Source: Burkholderia pyrrocinia (lineage in GTDB: Bacteria; Pseudomonadota; Gammaproteobacteria; Burkholderiales; Burkholderiaceae). From it: a stretch of DNA of 64,000 nt. Each line of letters opens with the position of its first letter. Positions within the stretch are counted from its first letter, which is position 1. The stretch covers positions 1,364,001 to 1,428,000 of the forward strand of contig NZ_CP011503.1 of assembly GCF_001028665.1 (NCBI RefSeq), written 5' to 3'. A model generated the notes under the pieces. It had not been told where the DNA came from and did not search any database. It saw only the letters and a list, made by a program, of their open reading frames with translations. Below, piece after piece: positions 1 through 8,492 of the stretch. The position numbers and the translations under genes were made by a program.

Positions 1-976
1 GCCCGACCGGCGCGGTCGCGAGGCCGGCCTTGCCGGCCGTGTAGCCCATCACCGTCTGCAGCCAAAGCGGGAAGATCACGACCGAGCCGAAGAACGCCAT
101 GAAGCCGAACGAGATGATCAGCGCCCCGAGCGCGAAATTGCGATCCTTGAACAGCGAAAGGTCAACGACGGGCTCCTTCTCGGTCGCCTCCCACACGAGC
201 ATGAACGCGAGCGACACGACCGCGATCAACGCGAGCGCGACGATGAACGACGAGTTGAACCAGTCGCGGTCCTTGCCGAGGTCGAGCATCATCTGCAGGC
301 ACGACACGCCGATCACGAGCAGTGCGAGGCCGACCGCGTCGATCCGCTGCTTCGTCGTCTTCGTCTCGCGGCCGCGCAGCAGGAAGTACGCGCAGACCGC
401 CGAAAAGATGCCGATCGGCAGGTTGATGTAGAAGATCCACGGCCACGTGTAGTTGTCGCTGATCCAGCCGCCCAGCAGCGGGCCGAAGATCGGCGCGACG
501 ATCACCGTCATCGCCCATAACCCGAGCGCGAGCCCGCGCTTCGCGGGCGGGTAGCTACGCATCAGGATCGTCTGCGACAGCGGCACCATCGGCCCCGACA
601 CGAGGCCCTGCAACAGCCGGAACGCGATCAGCGTCTCGAAGTTGGTCGCGAAGCCGCACAGCGCCGACGCGATCGTGAACGCGAGCACCGACAGCGTGAA
701 CAGCCGCACCTCGCCGACCCGCCGCGCGAGCCAGCCGGTCAGCGGCACCGCGATCGCGGACGCGACCGAGTACGACGAAATCACCCACGTGCCTTCGCTC
801 GTCGCGACGCCGAGGCTGCCCGAGATGGTCGGCACCGCGACGTTCGCGATCGACGTGTCGAGCACTTCCATGAAGGTGCCGAGCGCGAGCCCGACGGTGA
901 GCAGCGCGAGCGCGCCGCCGGTCAGCGGCGCGGGTTCGGCGGCGGGGGAGGCGGCGGATGCCGTGGTGGCGGACAT
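1..976 (-). CDS. DHA2-family multidrug exporter (EmrB/QacA type), 3' end outside window
   Basis: Inner-membrane major facilitator that exports drugs using the proton gradient. About 325 N-terminal residues are visible and the C-terminal part runs off the left edge. The protein starts MSATTASAASPAAEP and then shows successive hydrophobic helices. The phrases LGTFMEVLDTSIANVAVP and WPWIFYINLPIGIFSA are typical of 14-helix DHA2 transporters such as EmrB. The ATG at 976 follows a clear AGGAG, which fixes the start. The gene lies downstream of a MarR regulator on the same strand, with a perfect palindrome in the gap, and an outer-membrane efflux lipoprotein is divergent nearby. No EmrA-type adaptor is visible between them. 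The family is certain, the substrate unknown. Confidence 0.9.
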   Translation of the reverse strand, partial: MSATTASAASPAAEPAPLTGGALALLTVGLALGTFMEVLDTSIANVAVPTISGSLGVATSEGTWVISSYSVASAIAVPLTGWLARRVGEVRLFTLSVLAFTIASALCGFATNFETLIAFRLLQGLVSGPMVPLSQTILMRSYPPAKRGLALGLWAMTVIVAPIFGPLLGGWISDNYTWPWIFYINLPIGIFSAVCAYFLLRGRETKTTKQRIDAVGLALLVIGVSCLQMMLDLGKDRDWFNSSFIVALALIAVVSLAFMLVWEATEKEPVVDLSLFKDRNFALGALIISFGFMAFFGSVVIFPLWLQTVMGYTAGKAGLATAPVG

Positions 977-1113
977 CGGAATCTCCTAGACGCGGCGCGC
1001 GCGACGCGCCGGCACAACGCACGGGTACGCGACGCAGCGCGGCCCGGCCGGGTGGAACGGATCAGGAAAGAAACGGAGCGCGTGCACGGTCATCTTCTGC
1101 CCAGACAGAGAAA

Positions 1114-1127
1114 TAAGCGACTGCTTA
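1114..1127. promoter_or_regulatory. Palindrome upstream of the emrB-like gene, candidate MarR operator
   Basis: The sequence TAAGC-GACT-GCTTA is a perfect inverted repeat (5-bp arms, 4-bp spacer) about 140 bases upstream of the exporter start and just after the end of the MarR gene. It shares the TGCTTA core with a second palindrome before the marR gene. MarR proteins usually bind such palindromes in their own and their target promoters. The assignment is inferred. Confidence 0.45.
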
Positions 1128-1153
1128 ACCTAGACATGAGGCCTCCGCGCACA

Positions 1154-1642
1154 TCAGCAGTCGGGCTCGTCGGGCTTCGGGCAACCGGCCGTGCCGGGCC
1201 CGTTGGCGATGAAGCGCTGCAGCAGGCCGGTGAGCGTCGCGAGTTCGTCGGCCGAGAAACCGTCGAGCTGCGCGTTGAGCGCGGTCGCGATCAGCGACGG
1301 CAGCGCGCGGGCCGCGTCGGCGCCGCGTTCGGTCAGCGTCAGCTCGATCATCCGGCGGTCCTGCTCGCTGCGCGAGCGCGCGACCAGCCCCTTGCGTTCG
1401 AGCCGGTCGAGCATGCGTGTCATCGAACCGCTGTCGTACGACATCTTGCGGGACAGCTCGAACGGCGTGCGCGCATAACCTCGCGACAGCAGCAGGATCA
1501 CGCCGATCTGCTGCGCGGTGAGGTCGAGCGGCTCGAGCGCGCGGTCCATCCGCTCGACGAGCGCCTGCTTCGCCTTCGACAGGTAATAGCCGAGGCTCGT
1601 TTCCAGCGCGATGTTCTCGGGATCGTAGAGGCCGCCGGTCAT
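1154..1642 (-). CDS. MarR-family transcriptional regulator of the efflux genes
   Basis: A winged helix-turn-helix repressor of about 162 residues, the normal MarR length. The DNA-binding part lies around residues 58-107 and ends with the wing phrase SEQDRRMIELTLTERG. The first part (ETSLGYYLSKAKQALVERMD) resembles the dimerisation helix. I chose the ATG at 1642; a GTG four codons upstream (1654) is possible, and neither has a convincing ribosome binding site. It sits directly upstream of the EmrB-type exporter on the same strand and divergent from the small membrane protein and the efflux lipoprotein. This placement suggests it controls export, probably released by a phenolic or drug ligand. 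The C-terminus carries two cysteines (GCPKPDEPDC) of unknown meaning. Confidence 0.88.
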   Translation of the reverse strand: MTGGLYDPENIALETSLGYYLSKAKQALVERMDRALEPLDLTAQQIGVILLLSRGYARTPFELSRKMSYDSGSMTRMLDRLERKGLVARSRSEQDRRMIELTLTERGADAARALPSLIATALNAQLDGFSADELATLTGLLQRFIANGPGTAGCPKPDEPDC

Positions 1643-1704
1643 ACGATTGCGCACGCAGCAATAGTGCGTTTCAGGTTAAAACGCGCCCAGTATCTTGAAA
1701 AATG

Positions 1705-1718
1705 ATTGCTTAGTCAAT
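1705..1718. promoter_or_regulatory. ATTG-N6-CAAT palindrome in the marR promoter region
   Basis: ATTGCTTAGTCAAT lies 63 bases upstream of the marR start in a locally AT-rich stretch. It shares TGCTTA with the palindrome before the exporter gene at 1114-1127. It is a candidate autoregulatory operator, from sequence pattern only. Confidence 0.35.
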
Positions 1719-1816
1719 ATTATTTGAGGCAACCAGTTACGACGTGCATGTTGCACTGCCGGAGACGATGTTCTGACCGATTCGCCCGCACTGCCGGGCA
1801 CCCGAGGATGTTCGCG

Positions 1817-2101
1817 ATGCTGTTCCTGAAAAATGCCGCCGGCGCGCTGCGCCGCAACCTGACCGATACCGCTCATCATGTGTTTTCCGGGCCGCACCGC
1901 GGCTGGAAGATCGCGCTGTACGTGACGATGCTGGTCGTGCCGGGCGGCTCGCTCGCGGCGCTCGGGTTCGCCTGGTTCGATTATTGCCGGCAGCGCAACG
2001 CGAAGGGCGGCGCACGCCGCGCGAGCCAGCCGGCCGCGACGGAGCCGTCGTCATGGCGGCCCGCCGCCGAACCCGTCCCGGTGCCCGTGCGCTGCCACTG
2101 A
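1817..2101 (+). CDS. Small membrane protein of unknown function
   Basis: A 94-residue protein not recognised as a named family. It begins MLFLKNAAGALRRNL, has one hydrophobic segment around residues 29-50 (IALYVTMLVVPGGSLAALGFAW), and ends in a basic, proline-rich tail (PVPVPVRCH). The ATG at 1817 has a GAGG nine bases upstream; the in-frame ATG at 1808 directly abuts the GAGG, so the later start is preferred. It lies between the divergent marR and the outer-membrane efflux gene on the plus strand. It could be an uncharacterised inner-membrane protein, and the coding call itself is moderate. Confidence 0.5.
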   Translation: MLFLKNAAGALRRNLTDTAHHVFSGPHRGWKIALYVTMLVVPGGSLAALGFAWFDYCRQRNAKGGARRASQPAATEPSSWRPAAEPVPVPVRCH

Positions 2102-2370
2102 CGCCGCGCCGCTCCCGTCCTCCCGACTGTCCGGACTGATCGCCGGCCGCGTCTCCCGCGGCCGCCGTCGCGCGCCTGTCTCGCCGCAAGCGATCCGTAA
2201 TGGCCGGTAAACCGGCCGCTCGCGCCGGTAACACATTCCGGCCACCGCGCACCGTACCCTTAGGGCTGCGCAGCTTCTCCACCGTCAGTTACCATTTGTC
2301 CGCCAGCGGCACAACGACCGCATCACGCGACGCCGCTCGCCGGCCGTCGCGCCCAGACAGGAAAACCACG

Positions 2371-3939
2371 ATGCCGTACGCCCCCCTCCCGCGCGCCCTT
2401 CGCCCGCTGAGCGCCGCCGTCGCCGTTGCGACGGCCGTGCTGCTCGCCGGCTGCGCCGTCGGGCCCGACTATCACCGGCCCGACACGTCGATCCCCGCCG
2501 CCTTCAAGGAAGCGCCGGCCGGCTGGAAGGTCGCGCAGCCCGCCGACCGTGCCGACCGCGGCCCGTGGTGGGCGGTCTACAACGATCCGCAGCTCGACGC
2601 GTTGATCGGCAAGCTCAATGCGTCGAACCAGACCATCGCGCAATCGGCGGCCGCGTACCGGCAGGCGCGCGCGCTCGTTACCGAGGCGCGCGCCGCGTAT
2701 TTCCCGACCGTCGGACTGACCGCGTCAGGCTCGCGCGCCCGTACGCCGCGCACGTCGAGCTCTTCGTCGAGTTTCGGCAGCGGCTCGTCCGGATCGATCG
2801 GCAACAGCTACAGCATCGGCCTCGACGCGAGCTGGGAGCCCGACCTGTGGGGCAAGGTGAGCCGCACCGTCAGCGCGCAGCGCGCCGGCGAAGCGGCCGC
2901 CGCGGCCGATCTCGCGAACGCGCGGCTGTCGCAGCAGGCGCTGCTCGCGCAAACCTATTTCCAGTTGCGCACGTCCGATGCGCTGCAGAAGCTGCTCGAC
3001 GACACCGTGAAGTCGTACGCGCAGTCGCTGAAACTCACGCAGAACCAGTACGCGCAGGGCGTCGCCGCGCGCGCGGACGTGATCCAGGCGCAGACGCAAC
3101 TGCAGAGCGCGCAGGCGGCGTCGATCGACAACGGCGTCGCGCGCGCGCAGTTCGAGCACGCGATCGCGACGCTGATCGGCGAACCGGCGTCGACCTTCTC
3201 GCTGCCGCCGAACCCGCTCGCGGCCGAGCCGCCGATCACGCCGGTCGACGTGCCGTCCGCGCTGCTCGAGCGCCGGCCCGACATCGCGGCCGCCGAGCGC
3301 CGCGCGGCATCCGCGAACGAGCAGATCGGCGTCGCGATTTCCGCGTTCTTCCCGACGCTCACGCTGTCGGCCACCGGCGGTTTCCAGAGTTCGGTGTGGT
3401 CGCAGCTGTTCACGCTGCCGGCGCGTTTCTGGACGGTCGGCCCGCAGCTTGCGGCCACGCTGTTCGACGCGGGGCTGCGCGCCGCGCAGACCGACGCCGC
3501 GCGCGCAACCTACGACCAGGACGTCGCCGCGTATCGCCTCGCGGTGCTCACCGCGTTCCAGGATGTCGAGGACAACCTCGCGTCGCAGCGCATCCTCGCG
3601 CAGGAAATCGACGTGCAGCGGCAGGCCGTCGACAGCGCCGAGCACGCGCTCGCGATCGTCACGAACCAGTACAAGGCCGGCACGGTCGCGTACCTGAACG
3701 TGCTGACCGCGCAGACCACCGCGTTCACCGCGCAGCAGAAGCTCACGACGATCGCCGGGCAGCGGATGGTGTCGTCGGTCGGGCTCGTGAAGGCGCTCGG
3801 CGGCGGCTGGGATGCGTCGGACATGGCGCGCGAGACGGGCGACATGGCTGCGCCGGCGCCCGTGCCGGCGTCCGGTGCGGCCGCGCCCGCGCCCGCGGCA
3901 ACTGCACCGTCGGCCGTCGCGCCGCTCGCGCAGAAGTAA
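2371..3939 (+). CDS. RND/MFS efflux outer-membrane lipoprotein, NodT/OprM family
   Basis: A 522-residue outer-membrane factor that forms the exit duct of a tripartite efflux pump. The signal peptide ends in a lipobox LLAGC with the acylated cysteine at residue 28, followed by AVGPDYHRPD, the usual start of mature NodT-type lipoproteins. Two outer-membrane efflux repeats follow, the second holding ERRPDIAAAERRAASANEQIG and FPTLTLSATGGFQSS. A Ser-rich stretch lies around residues 130-148, and the C-terminus is an Ala/Pro-rich tail of about 30 residues. The start at 2371 has CAGGAAAA upstream. It is divergent from marR and near the EmrB-type exporter, so both may serve one pump, although no adaptor gene is visible. 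Confidence 0.92.
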   Translation: MPYAPLPRALRPLSAAVAVATAVLLAGCAVGPDYHRPDTSIPAAFKEAPAGWKVAQPADRADRGPWWAVYNDPQLDALIGKLNASNQTIAQSAAAYRQARALVTEARAAYFPTVGLTASGSRARTPRTSSSSSSFGSGSSGSIGNSYSIGLDASWEPDLWGKVSRTVSAQRAGEAAAAADLANARLSQQALLAQTYFQLRTSDALQKLLDDTVKSYAQSLKLTQNQYAQGVAARADVIQAQTQLQSAQAASIDNGVARAQFEHAIATLIGEPASTFSLPPNPLAAEPPITPVDVPSALLERRPDIAAAERRAASANEQIGVAISAFFPTLTLSATGGFQSSVWSQLFTLPARFWTVGPQLAATLFDAGLRAAQTDAARATYDQDVAAYRLAVLTAFQDVEDNLASQRILAQEIDVQRQAVDSAEHALAIVTNQYKAGTVAYLNVLTAQTTAFTAQQKLTTIAGQRMVSSVGLVKALGGGWDASDMARETGDMAAPAPVPASGAAAPAPAATAPSAVAPLAQK

Positions 3940-3950
3940 GAAGAGAAGAG

Positions 3951-3981
3951 GGCGACGCGCGCGTCAGCGCTGCGCGTCGCC
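3951..3981. terminator. Hairpin between the convergent efflux lipoprotein gene and gspN
   Basis: Stem GGCGACGCGC (3951-3960) pairs with GCGCGTCGCC (3972-3981) around an 11-base loop that reaches into the gspN stop region. No T-tract follows, so it is at best a weak, possibly bidirectional terminator. Confidence 0.35.
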
Positions 3982-4752
3982 GAAGATCAGCGACACCTCG
4001 TTGTTCCCGATCGGGTGGCCGAGCAGGTTCAGCAGCCCCGCGAGGTTCGCCTGCTGCTCGGGCGCCGCATGTGCGCTCCCGCGGAACGATCCCTGGCCGG
4101 CGCCGAAGTTGCCGTGCCCGTCGAGGAACAGCGGACCCTGCGTCGTCGACAGGTCGAGATCGGCACCCGCCCCCTTCGCCTGCAGCACCGCGCGGTACGA
4201 ACCGAGCGGCTTCACGCGCGATACGCGCGAACTCATCGAATCGATCGTCACCGTCAACTGGCCGAACGCGTTGTTGCCGAACAGGCGCCAGTCGGTCCAG
4301 CCGACCCGCACGTCGCCCTGCAGGTCCAGCGTGTTGAACGGCGTGCCGAGCCCCGCGAGCAGCGACGCGGGCACGGCCATCGTGCCGGCCGACAGCACCG
4401 CGCCGCGCCACGTCGCATCGAGCGTGACGGCATCGGGCATCGCCTCGGTCTGGCGCATGCGCATCTGCACGCGCCCGGTCAGCAGCGGCCAGAAGTGCGT
4501 GGTCCATTCGACCCGCCCCGGCAGCAGCGTCGCCGCGCTCTGGTCGGCGCCCGGCGCGAGCATCAGCGTGCCCGAGCCATGCCACAGCGACCCGTCCGGA
4601 TCGACGAGATTCACGTGCCCGCCCGTCGCGCGCGCGAACTGCGGCGCGACCCACGCGGCCGGCGCGAGCGCGACGAGCGTCACCGCCGTCGCCAGTCCGC
4701 CCGCCAGTACCCACGGCAATACGGTGGCGAGCCGCTTCGTCCACGGCCTCAT
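3964..4752 (-). CDS. gspN: Type II secretion system protein N
   Basis: A 262-residue bitopic inner-membrane protein, the last gene of the gspGHIJKLMN run. One N-terminal transmembrane segment (LPWVLAGGLATAVTLVALAP, about residues 11-30) is followed by a periplasmic domain with the GspN phrases FNTLDLQGDVRVGWTDWR and PIGNNEVSLIFGDAQR. GspN is present in only some type II systems and is thought to help the inner-membrane platform. The ATG at 4752 (MRPWTKR) is preferred; an upstream in-frame ATG at 4779 would place the start just after the gspM stop. Neither has a strong ribosome binding site. Confidence 0.85.
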   Translation of the reverse strand: MRPWTKRLATVLPWVLAGGLATAVTLVALAPAAWVAPQFARATGGHVNLVDPDGSLWHGSGTLMLAPGADQSAATLLPGRVEWTTHFWPLLTGRVQMRMRQTEAMPDAVTLDATWRGAVLSAGTMAVPASLLAGLGTPFNTLDLQGDVRVGWTDWRLFGNNAFGQLTVTIDSMSSRVSRVKPLGSYRAVLQAKGAGADLDLSTTQGPLFLDGHGNFGAGQGSFRGSAHAAPEQQANLAGLLNLLGHPIGNNEVSLIFGDAQR

Positions 4753-4783
4753 CGGCCGACCGCCACTTGCGTCATCCACTGCG

Positions 4784-5290
4784 TCATTTCTGCGTCGACG
4801 GTTGCATCACGGCCGTCAGGTCGACCTGGCCATCTTCCTTCAATGCGGTTGCGTGCGCCTCGCCGACCTGCACCTTGAACTGCCGGCGCGCGTCGTCGAG
4901 CCACTGCGTCCACGCCGGGAACGACACGTTCTTCATCTGGACCTGCACGCCATTGCCGACGATCTGCACCTGCGCGCCCTGCAGCCCGTGATCGGACAGC
5001 GACGCGATCAGCGCGTCCTTCAGCGCGAGCCCGGTCGGCGCGACGCCCTGCGCGGCGGCCGTCAGCGACTTCGCCTCGTTCGCCTGCGCGGTCATCTGCG
5101 CGAGTTCGCGGCGCATCGTCGGCAGCGCGCGCTGGATCCGTGCGCGGCCTTCCTGCGCGGGCGACCACAGCACCGAATACGCGATCGCGACTGCCAGCAC
5201 GGTGCCGCCCCAGCCGAGCAGCATCTTCTCGCGCTGCGAGCGCTCACCCCAGAACTGGGTCAGCGTCTGGTTCAGTTGTTCCGTCTTCAT
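4784..5290 (-). CDS. gspM: Type II secretion system protein M
   Basis: A 168-residue inner-membrane platform protein that partners GspL. A cytoplasmic N-terminus of 22 residues is followed by a transmembrane helix (residues 23-42, MLLGWGGTVLAVAIAYSVLW) and a periplasmic ferredoxin-like domain. Its ATG overlaps the gspL stop as ATGA, which fixes the start and implies translational coupling. Length and topology match the family. Confidence 0.9.
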   Translation of the reverse strand: MKTEQLNQTLTQFWGERSQREKMLLGWGGTVLAVAIAYSVLWSPAQEGRARIQRALPTMRRELAQMTAQANEAKSLTAAAQGVAPTGLALKDALIASLSDHGLQGAQVQIVGNGVQVQMKNVSFPAWTQWLDDARRQFKVQVGEAHATALKEDGQVDLTAVMQPSTQK

Positions 5291-6666
5291 GAGCGGCTCC
5301 GGATGGTCCATTTGCCCGTGTTGCTGTCGACTTCGCCGGACAGTCCGTTGCGCGCGAGGCGCTGCGTGAAATCGGGATCGACCTTGACCTCCGGCTTGAA
5401 GCCGACGTCGAGCCGCCGGTCGTGATAGTCGAGCGACGCGATGCCGTTCAGCGGCAGCGCGCCCATCGAGCGCGTCAGCCCGCTCGACAGCGCGAGGAAA
5501 TCGTTCGGCGACAGCTCGCCGGCCGCCAGGCGCAACTGGTCGAGCTGGCGCTGCATCTGCGCGGGCGGATCGAGCACCGTCGTCGTCTTCGGGAATGCGG
5601 ACAGCAGCGTTTCGGTGATCTGCGCGGACAACGCATCGCGTTCGCGCGACAGCTTCCACCAGTGCAGGTTCATCCCGATCACCGCGACGCCGAGCGTCGC
5701 CGCCGCGAGTGCGAGCGGCACGCGCAGGCGCTTCACCGTCGCGAGATCGAAGCGCCACGGCTGCGACTCGAATTCGAACTGGCACAGATCGAAACGCTCG
5801 GTCAGCGCGCGCCGCGCGAACGTGTCGAACGACAGCGGCGCGGCGCCCGGCAGCAGCGGGCCGTCGGTGCGGCTGACCGACGCGAGCCGCGGCTCCGCGC
5901 CCGGCTCGCCGAGTTCGTACAGTTCGACGTCACCGCCGCCCGCGAGCGCGGCCAGCGTACCGGCTGCGCGCGACGCGGGCGCCGCGAAGCCTTCGCCGAG
6001 CGCGCCGCGTGCGACCGCGAGTTCGAGACGCGGCGCACCGGCCGCGGCGGGCAGCGCGCCGGCTTCGACGAGCGCCGGTTCGACCGCCGTCGCGAGCCCG
6101 AGCACCGCGGCGACCGTCGCCGGGCGGGCGGGCGGCTCGACGGCGTCCGCGACAAGCGCGGCATCAGCGGCGTTGGCCGCTTCACTGTCCGCCGGCGCGG
6201 CCGATGCCGTTTCGGCCGACGCACGCGGCGCCGGCAGGCAGCGGGTCGCGGGCACCGCGCTCAGGTGCCGGTGGCCGGCCGCCGCGAACGCGTCGCAGAT
6301 CGCGCGGAACCATGCGCGATCGACGACGGCCAGCACGCGGCGCCCGTCGGGCAGCGCGTCCGGATCGAGCGCGATATGACAGCCGAGCGGATCCTGGATC
6401 AACTGATCCTCGACGATGTTGGGCAGCGCCTGGCGCAGCTTCGGCCCCTTGAGCGGCGGCACCTTCGCGGCCAGCAGCAGCACGTCGCGCGCGGCGACGA
6501 TCAGCACCGTCGCATTCGCGCGCGGCAGCAGCGCGAGCGCGGCGCGGCCCGCGCGCTGCACCTGGCCGGCCTTGTCGACGAGCGTGAACGGCAGCTCGGG
6601 CCACTGCCATTCCTGCAACGGCACGGCAGGCTCGCGCGGCGGCAAAGAAACAATCAACGTGCTCAC
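5287..6666 (-). CDS. gspL: Type II secretion system protein L
   Basis: A 459-residue bitopic protein that recruits the ATPase GspE to the inner membrane. The N-terminal ~300 residues form the cytoplasmic actin-like domain. It contains LVDKAGQVQRAGRAALALLP and an Ala/Pro-rich low-complexity stretch around residues 145-190. A transmembrane helix follows around residues 312-332 (PLALAAATLGVAVIGM), then a periplasmic domain. It ends overlapping the gspM start by four bases and begins 26 bases after gspK. The Ala-rich interior is longer and less conserved than in enterobacterial GspL. Confidence 0.9.
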   Translation of the reverse strand: MSTLIVSLPPREPAVPLQEWQWPELPFTLVDKAGQVQRAGRAALALLPRANATVLIVAARDVLLLAAKVPPLKGPKLRQALPNIVEDQLIQDPLGCHIALDPDALPDGRRVLAVVDRAWFRAICDAFAAAGHRHLSAVPATRCLPAPRASAETASAAPADSEAANAADAALVADAVEPPARPATVAAVLGLATAVEPALVEAGALPAAAGAPRLELAVARGALGEGFAAPASRAAGTLAALAGGGDVELYELGEPGAEPRLASVSRTDGPLLPGAAPLSFDTFARRALTERFDLCQFEFESQPWRFDLATVKRLRVPLALAAATLGVAVIGMNLHWWKLSRERDALSAQITETLLSAFPKTTTVLDPPAQMQRQLDQLRLAAGELSPNDFLALSSGLTRSMGALPLNGIASLDYHDRRLDVGFKPEVKVDPDFTQRLARNGLSGEVDSNTGKWTIRSRS

Positions 6667-6692
6667 AAGAGCTCCTCTCCCGAATGGCGTCG

Positions 6693-7829
6693 TTATAGCT
6701 GGTCGCGGATACGCACGACCCGCGTCGAATGCGTGGTCGGATCACGATACACGAGCGACGTGCGATCGACCTCCGCGCGCTCGTGCTGGATCCGGCCGCG
6801 CACGATGAAATAGCTCGAATTGACGTCGACGAGGCTCGAGTCGGGCGTCACGTTCGGCACACCGGCGCCGCGCAGCGCGAGCTGCACGTCGCCGACGTTG
6901 CGGAAAAACACGGTTTCGCGGCGCGACACGAGCGCCTGCGCGGACGACACGCTCATCCCCGGCATCAGCGCCGCGATCACCTCGGCCGGCGCGGTGTTCA
7001 TGTTCACCGGCGTCGTGGTCGGCAGCACGGTGACGAACGGGCGCAGCCGCGCGACCATCTCGGGCGTCACGCCGTCGACGTCGAGCAGGCTGTCGACGCC
7101 CGTCATCATCAGCGGCGCGGGCCCGCGGTCGCCGCCGGACATGCCGGGATCGTCGGTGAAGCCGCTGCCGCCCTGCTGGTCGGTGGTCACCGGCGCGGTG
7201 GCCGGCGCCGTGCCGCCGCCGCCCGGCAGCGTCGGCATCTGGAAGCGCGTCGCCGAATGCATGAGGCCCGCGCGCACCTGCAGCGCGATTCGCTTCGCGA
7301 ACGCGCCGTCGTAGCCGAGCGTCGTCAGCAGGCGCTGGAACGCCTGCAGTTGCGTGACGTTCAGCTGCAGCACGCCGGGCGCCGGCGACGCCACGAGGTT
7401 GCGCAGGTTGAACTTCGCCTGCGCGTCCTCGATCGAGCCGGAGATATAGGTGTCTTCGCCACCGTTGTCGTTGGGCGCGCCGATCCGGCCGAGGAAGTCC
7501 GACAGCTTCGTCTTTGCGATCGGCACGCCCCAGATTCCGCCGAGATAGGTGATGCCGGGCGCCGTGTCGCCTTCGGAGCGCAGGATCATCCGCGTCCAGT
7601 CGAGCGCGCCGCGCGCGACCCACTGCGCCTGCGCGATCACGCGCTGGTTTTCGATGCGGCGGATCTGCACCTGCTGGCGCCACAGCATCCCCGAGACGAG
7701 GATCGCCGACAGCGCAACGACGAGCAGTGCGGTGATGATCGCGGCACCGCGCTGGCGGCCGCGTGCATGCGCGCGCGCGGCAGCGTGGTGCGGGGAAAGC
7801 GGACGGTGAGGGCGCGTGCGCATCGTCAT
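6693..7829 (-). CDS. gspK: Type II secretion minor pseudopilin K
   Basis: A 378-residue protein that sits at the pseudopilus tip with GspI and GspJ. A 28-residue basic leader ends RGRQRG and is followed by AAIITALLVVALSAILVSGM. As usual for GspK, the conserved Glu at mature position 5 is absent (here Thr), which fits its tip position. The larger globular domain carries a Gly/Pro-rich stretch (TLPGGGGTAPATAPVTT). The ATG at 7829 overlaps the gspJ stop as ATGA. An ATG two codons later is possible. Confidence 0.92.
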   Translation of the reverse strand: MTMRTRPHRPLSPHHAAARAHARGRQRGAAIITALLVVALSAILVSGMLWRQQVQIRRIENQRVIAQAQWVARGALDWTRMILRSEGDTAPGITYLGGIWGVPIAKTKLSDFLGRIGAPNDNGGEDTYISGSIEDAQAKFNLRNLVASPAPGVLQLNVTQLQAFQRLLTTLGYDGAFAKRIALQVRAGLMHSATRFQMPTLPGGGGTAPATAPVTTDQQGGSGFTDDPGMSGGDRGPAPLMMTGVDSLLDVDGVTPEMVARLRPFVTVLPTTTPVNMNTAPAEVIAALMPGMSVSSAQALVSRRETVFFRNVGDVQLALRGAGVPNVTPDSSLVDVNSSYFIVRGRIQHERAEVDRTSLVYRDPTTHSTRVVRIRDQL

Positions 7830-8485
7830 TCCCCGACGAGGAACACGCGCGTGACCGGCACGCGCAGCGACGTCGCGCCGATGCTGACCTGCAGCCCCGT
7901 CACCGCGCGCTGCGGCGGCGCGTTGCCGAGCTGCGGCACCTTGAGCGCATCGTTGTTCTGCGCGAGCGCTTCGTCGGCCGTCTGCAGGTTGGTGGTCCAG
8001 CCCACGCGCGGCACGTACAGCTTCGCGTCGATCGCGCCGACGCCGCCCATCAGCGCGACCCAGCTCCAGCCTTCGACGCTGCTGTCCTTCAGCACGCGTT
8101 GCAGCCGGTTCGCATCGTCGATCGGCGCCGATGCATAGCGCACGACGCGCCCGCCGGCGATCCGGTAGCGGACCACCTGCAACCGCGGCGCGGCGCCCGG
8201 CACGTCGAATTCGCGAACGATCTGCAGCGTATTGCCGGCGACGCCGATCGCCGGCTGGCCGGCCTCGTCGTCGGTCGCGGCAAGCCGCGCGTCGATGCGC
8301 ATCTGGTCGAACATCTGCGCGAAGACACGCTCGTCTTCCATCGCAGACGCGACCTTGTCGCGGCCGCGCATGATCTGGTCGAGCCCGCGCCACGCGAGGA
8401 TGGCGACCACCGCGAGGATCGCGATCGCGATCATCAGCTCGATCAGCGTGAAGCCCCGGGCGGGGCGCGCGTGCGGGCGTCGCAT
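7826..8485 (-). CDS. gspJ: Type II secretion minor pseudopilin J
   Basis: A 219-residue minor pseudopilin. An 11-residue leader (MRRPHARPARG) precedes the prepilin-peptidase site and FTLIELMIAIAILAVVAIL, with Glu at mature position 5. I chose the ATG at 8485 because it gives the short leader usual for the family. An ATG at 8515 would give a 21-residue leader and overlap gspI by 23 bases. It overlaps gspK by four bases, as expected for an operon whose products form one tip complex. Confidence 0.9.
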   Translation of the reverse strand: MRRPHARPARGFTLIELMIAIAILAVVAILAWRGLDQIMRGRDKVASAMEDERVFAQMFDQMRIDARLAATDDEAGQPAIGVAGNTLQIVREFDVPGAAPRLQVVRYRIAGGRVVRYASAPIDDANRLQRVLKDSSVEGWSWVALMGGVGAIDAKLYVPRVGWTTNLQTADEALAQNNDALKVPQLGNAPPQRAVTGLQVSIGATSLRVPVTRVFLVGE

Positions 8486-8492
8486 CGGCGCG

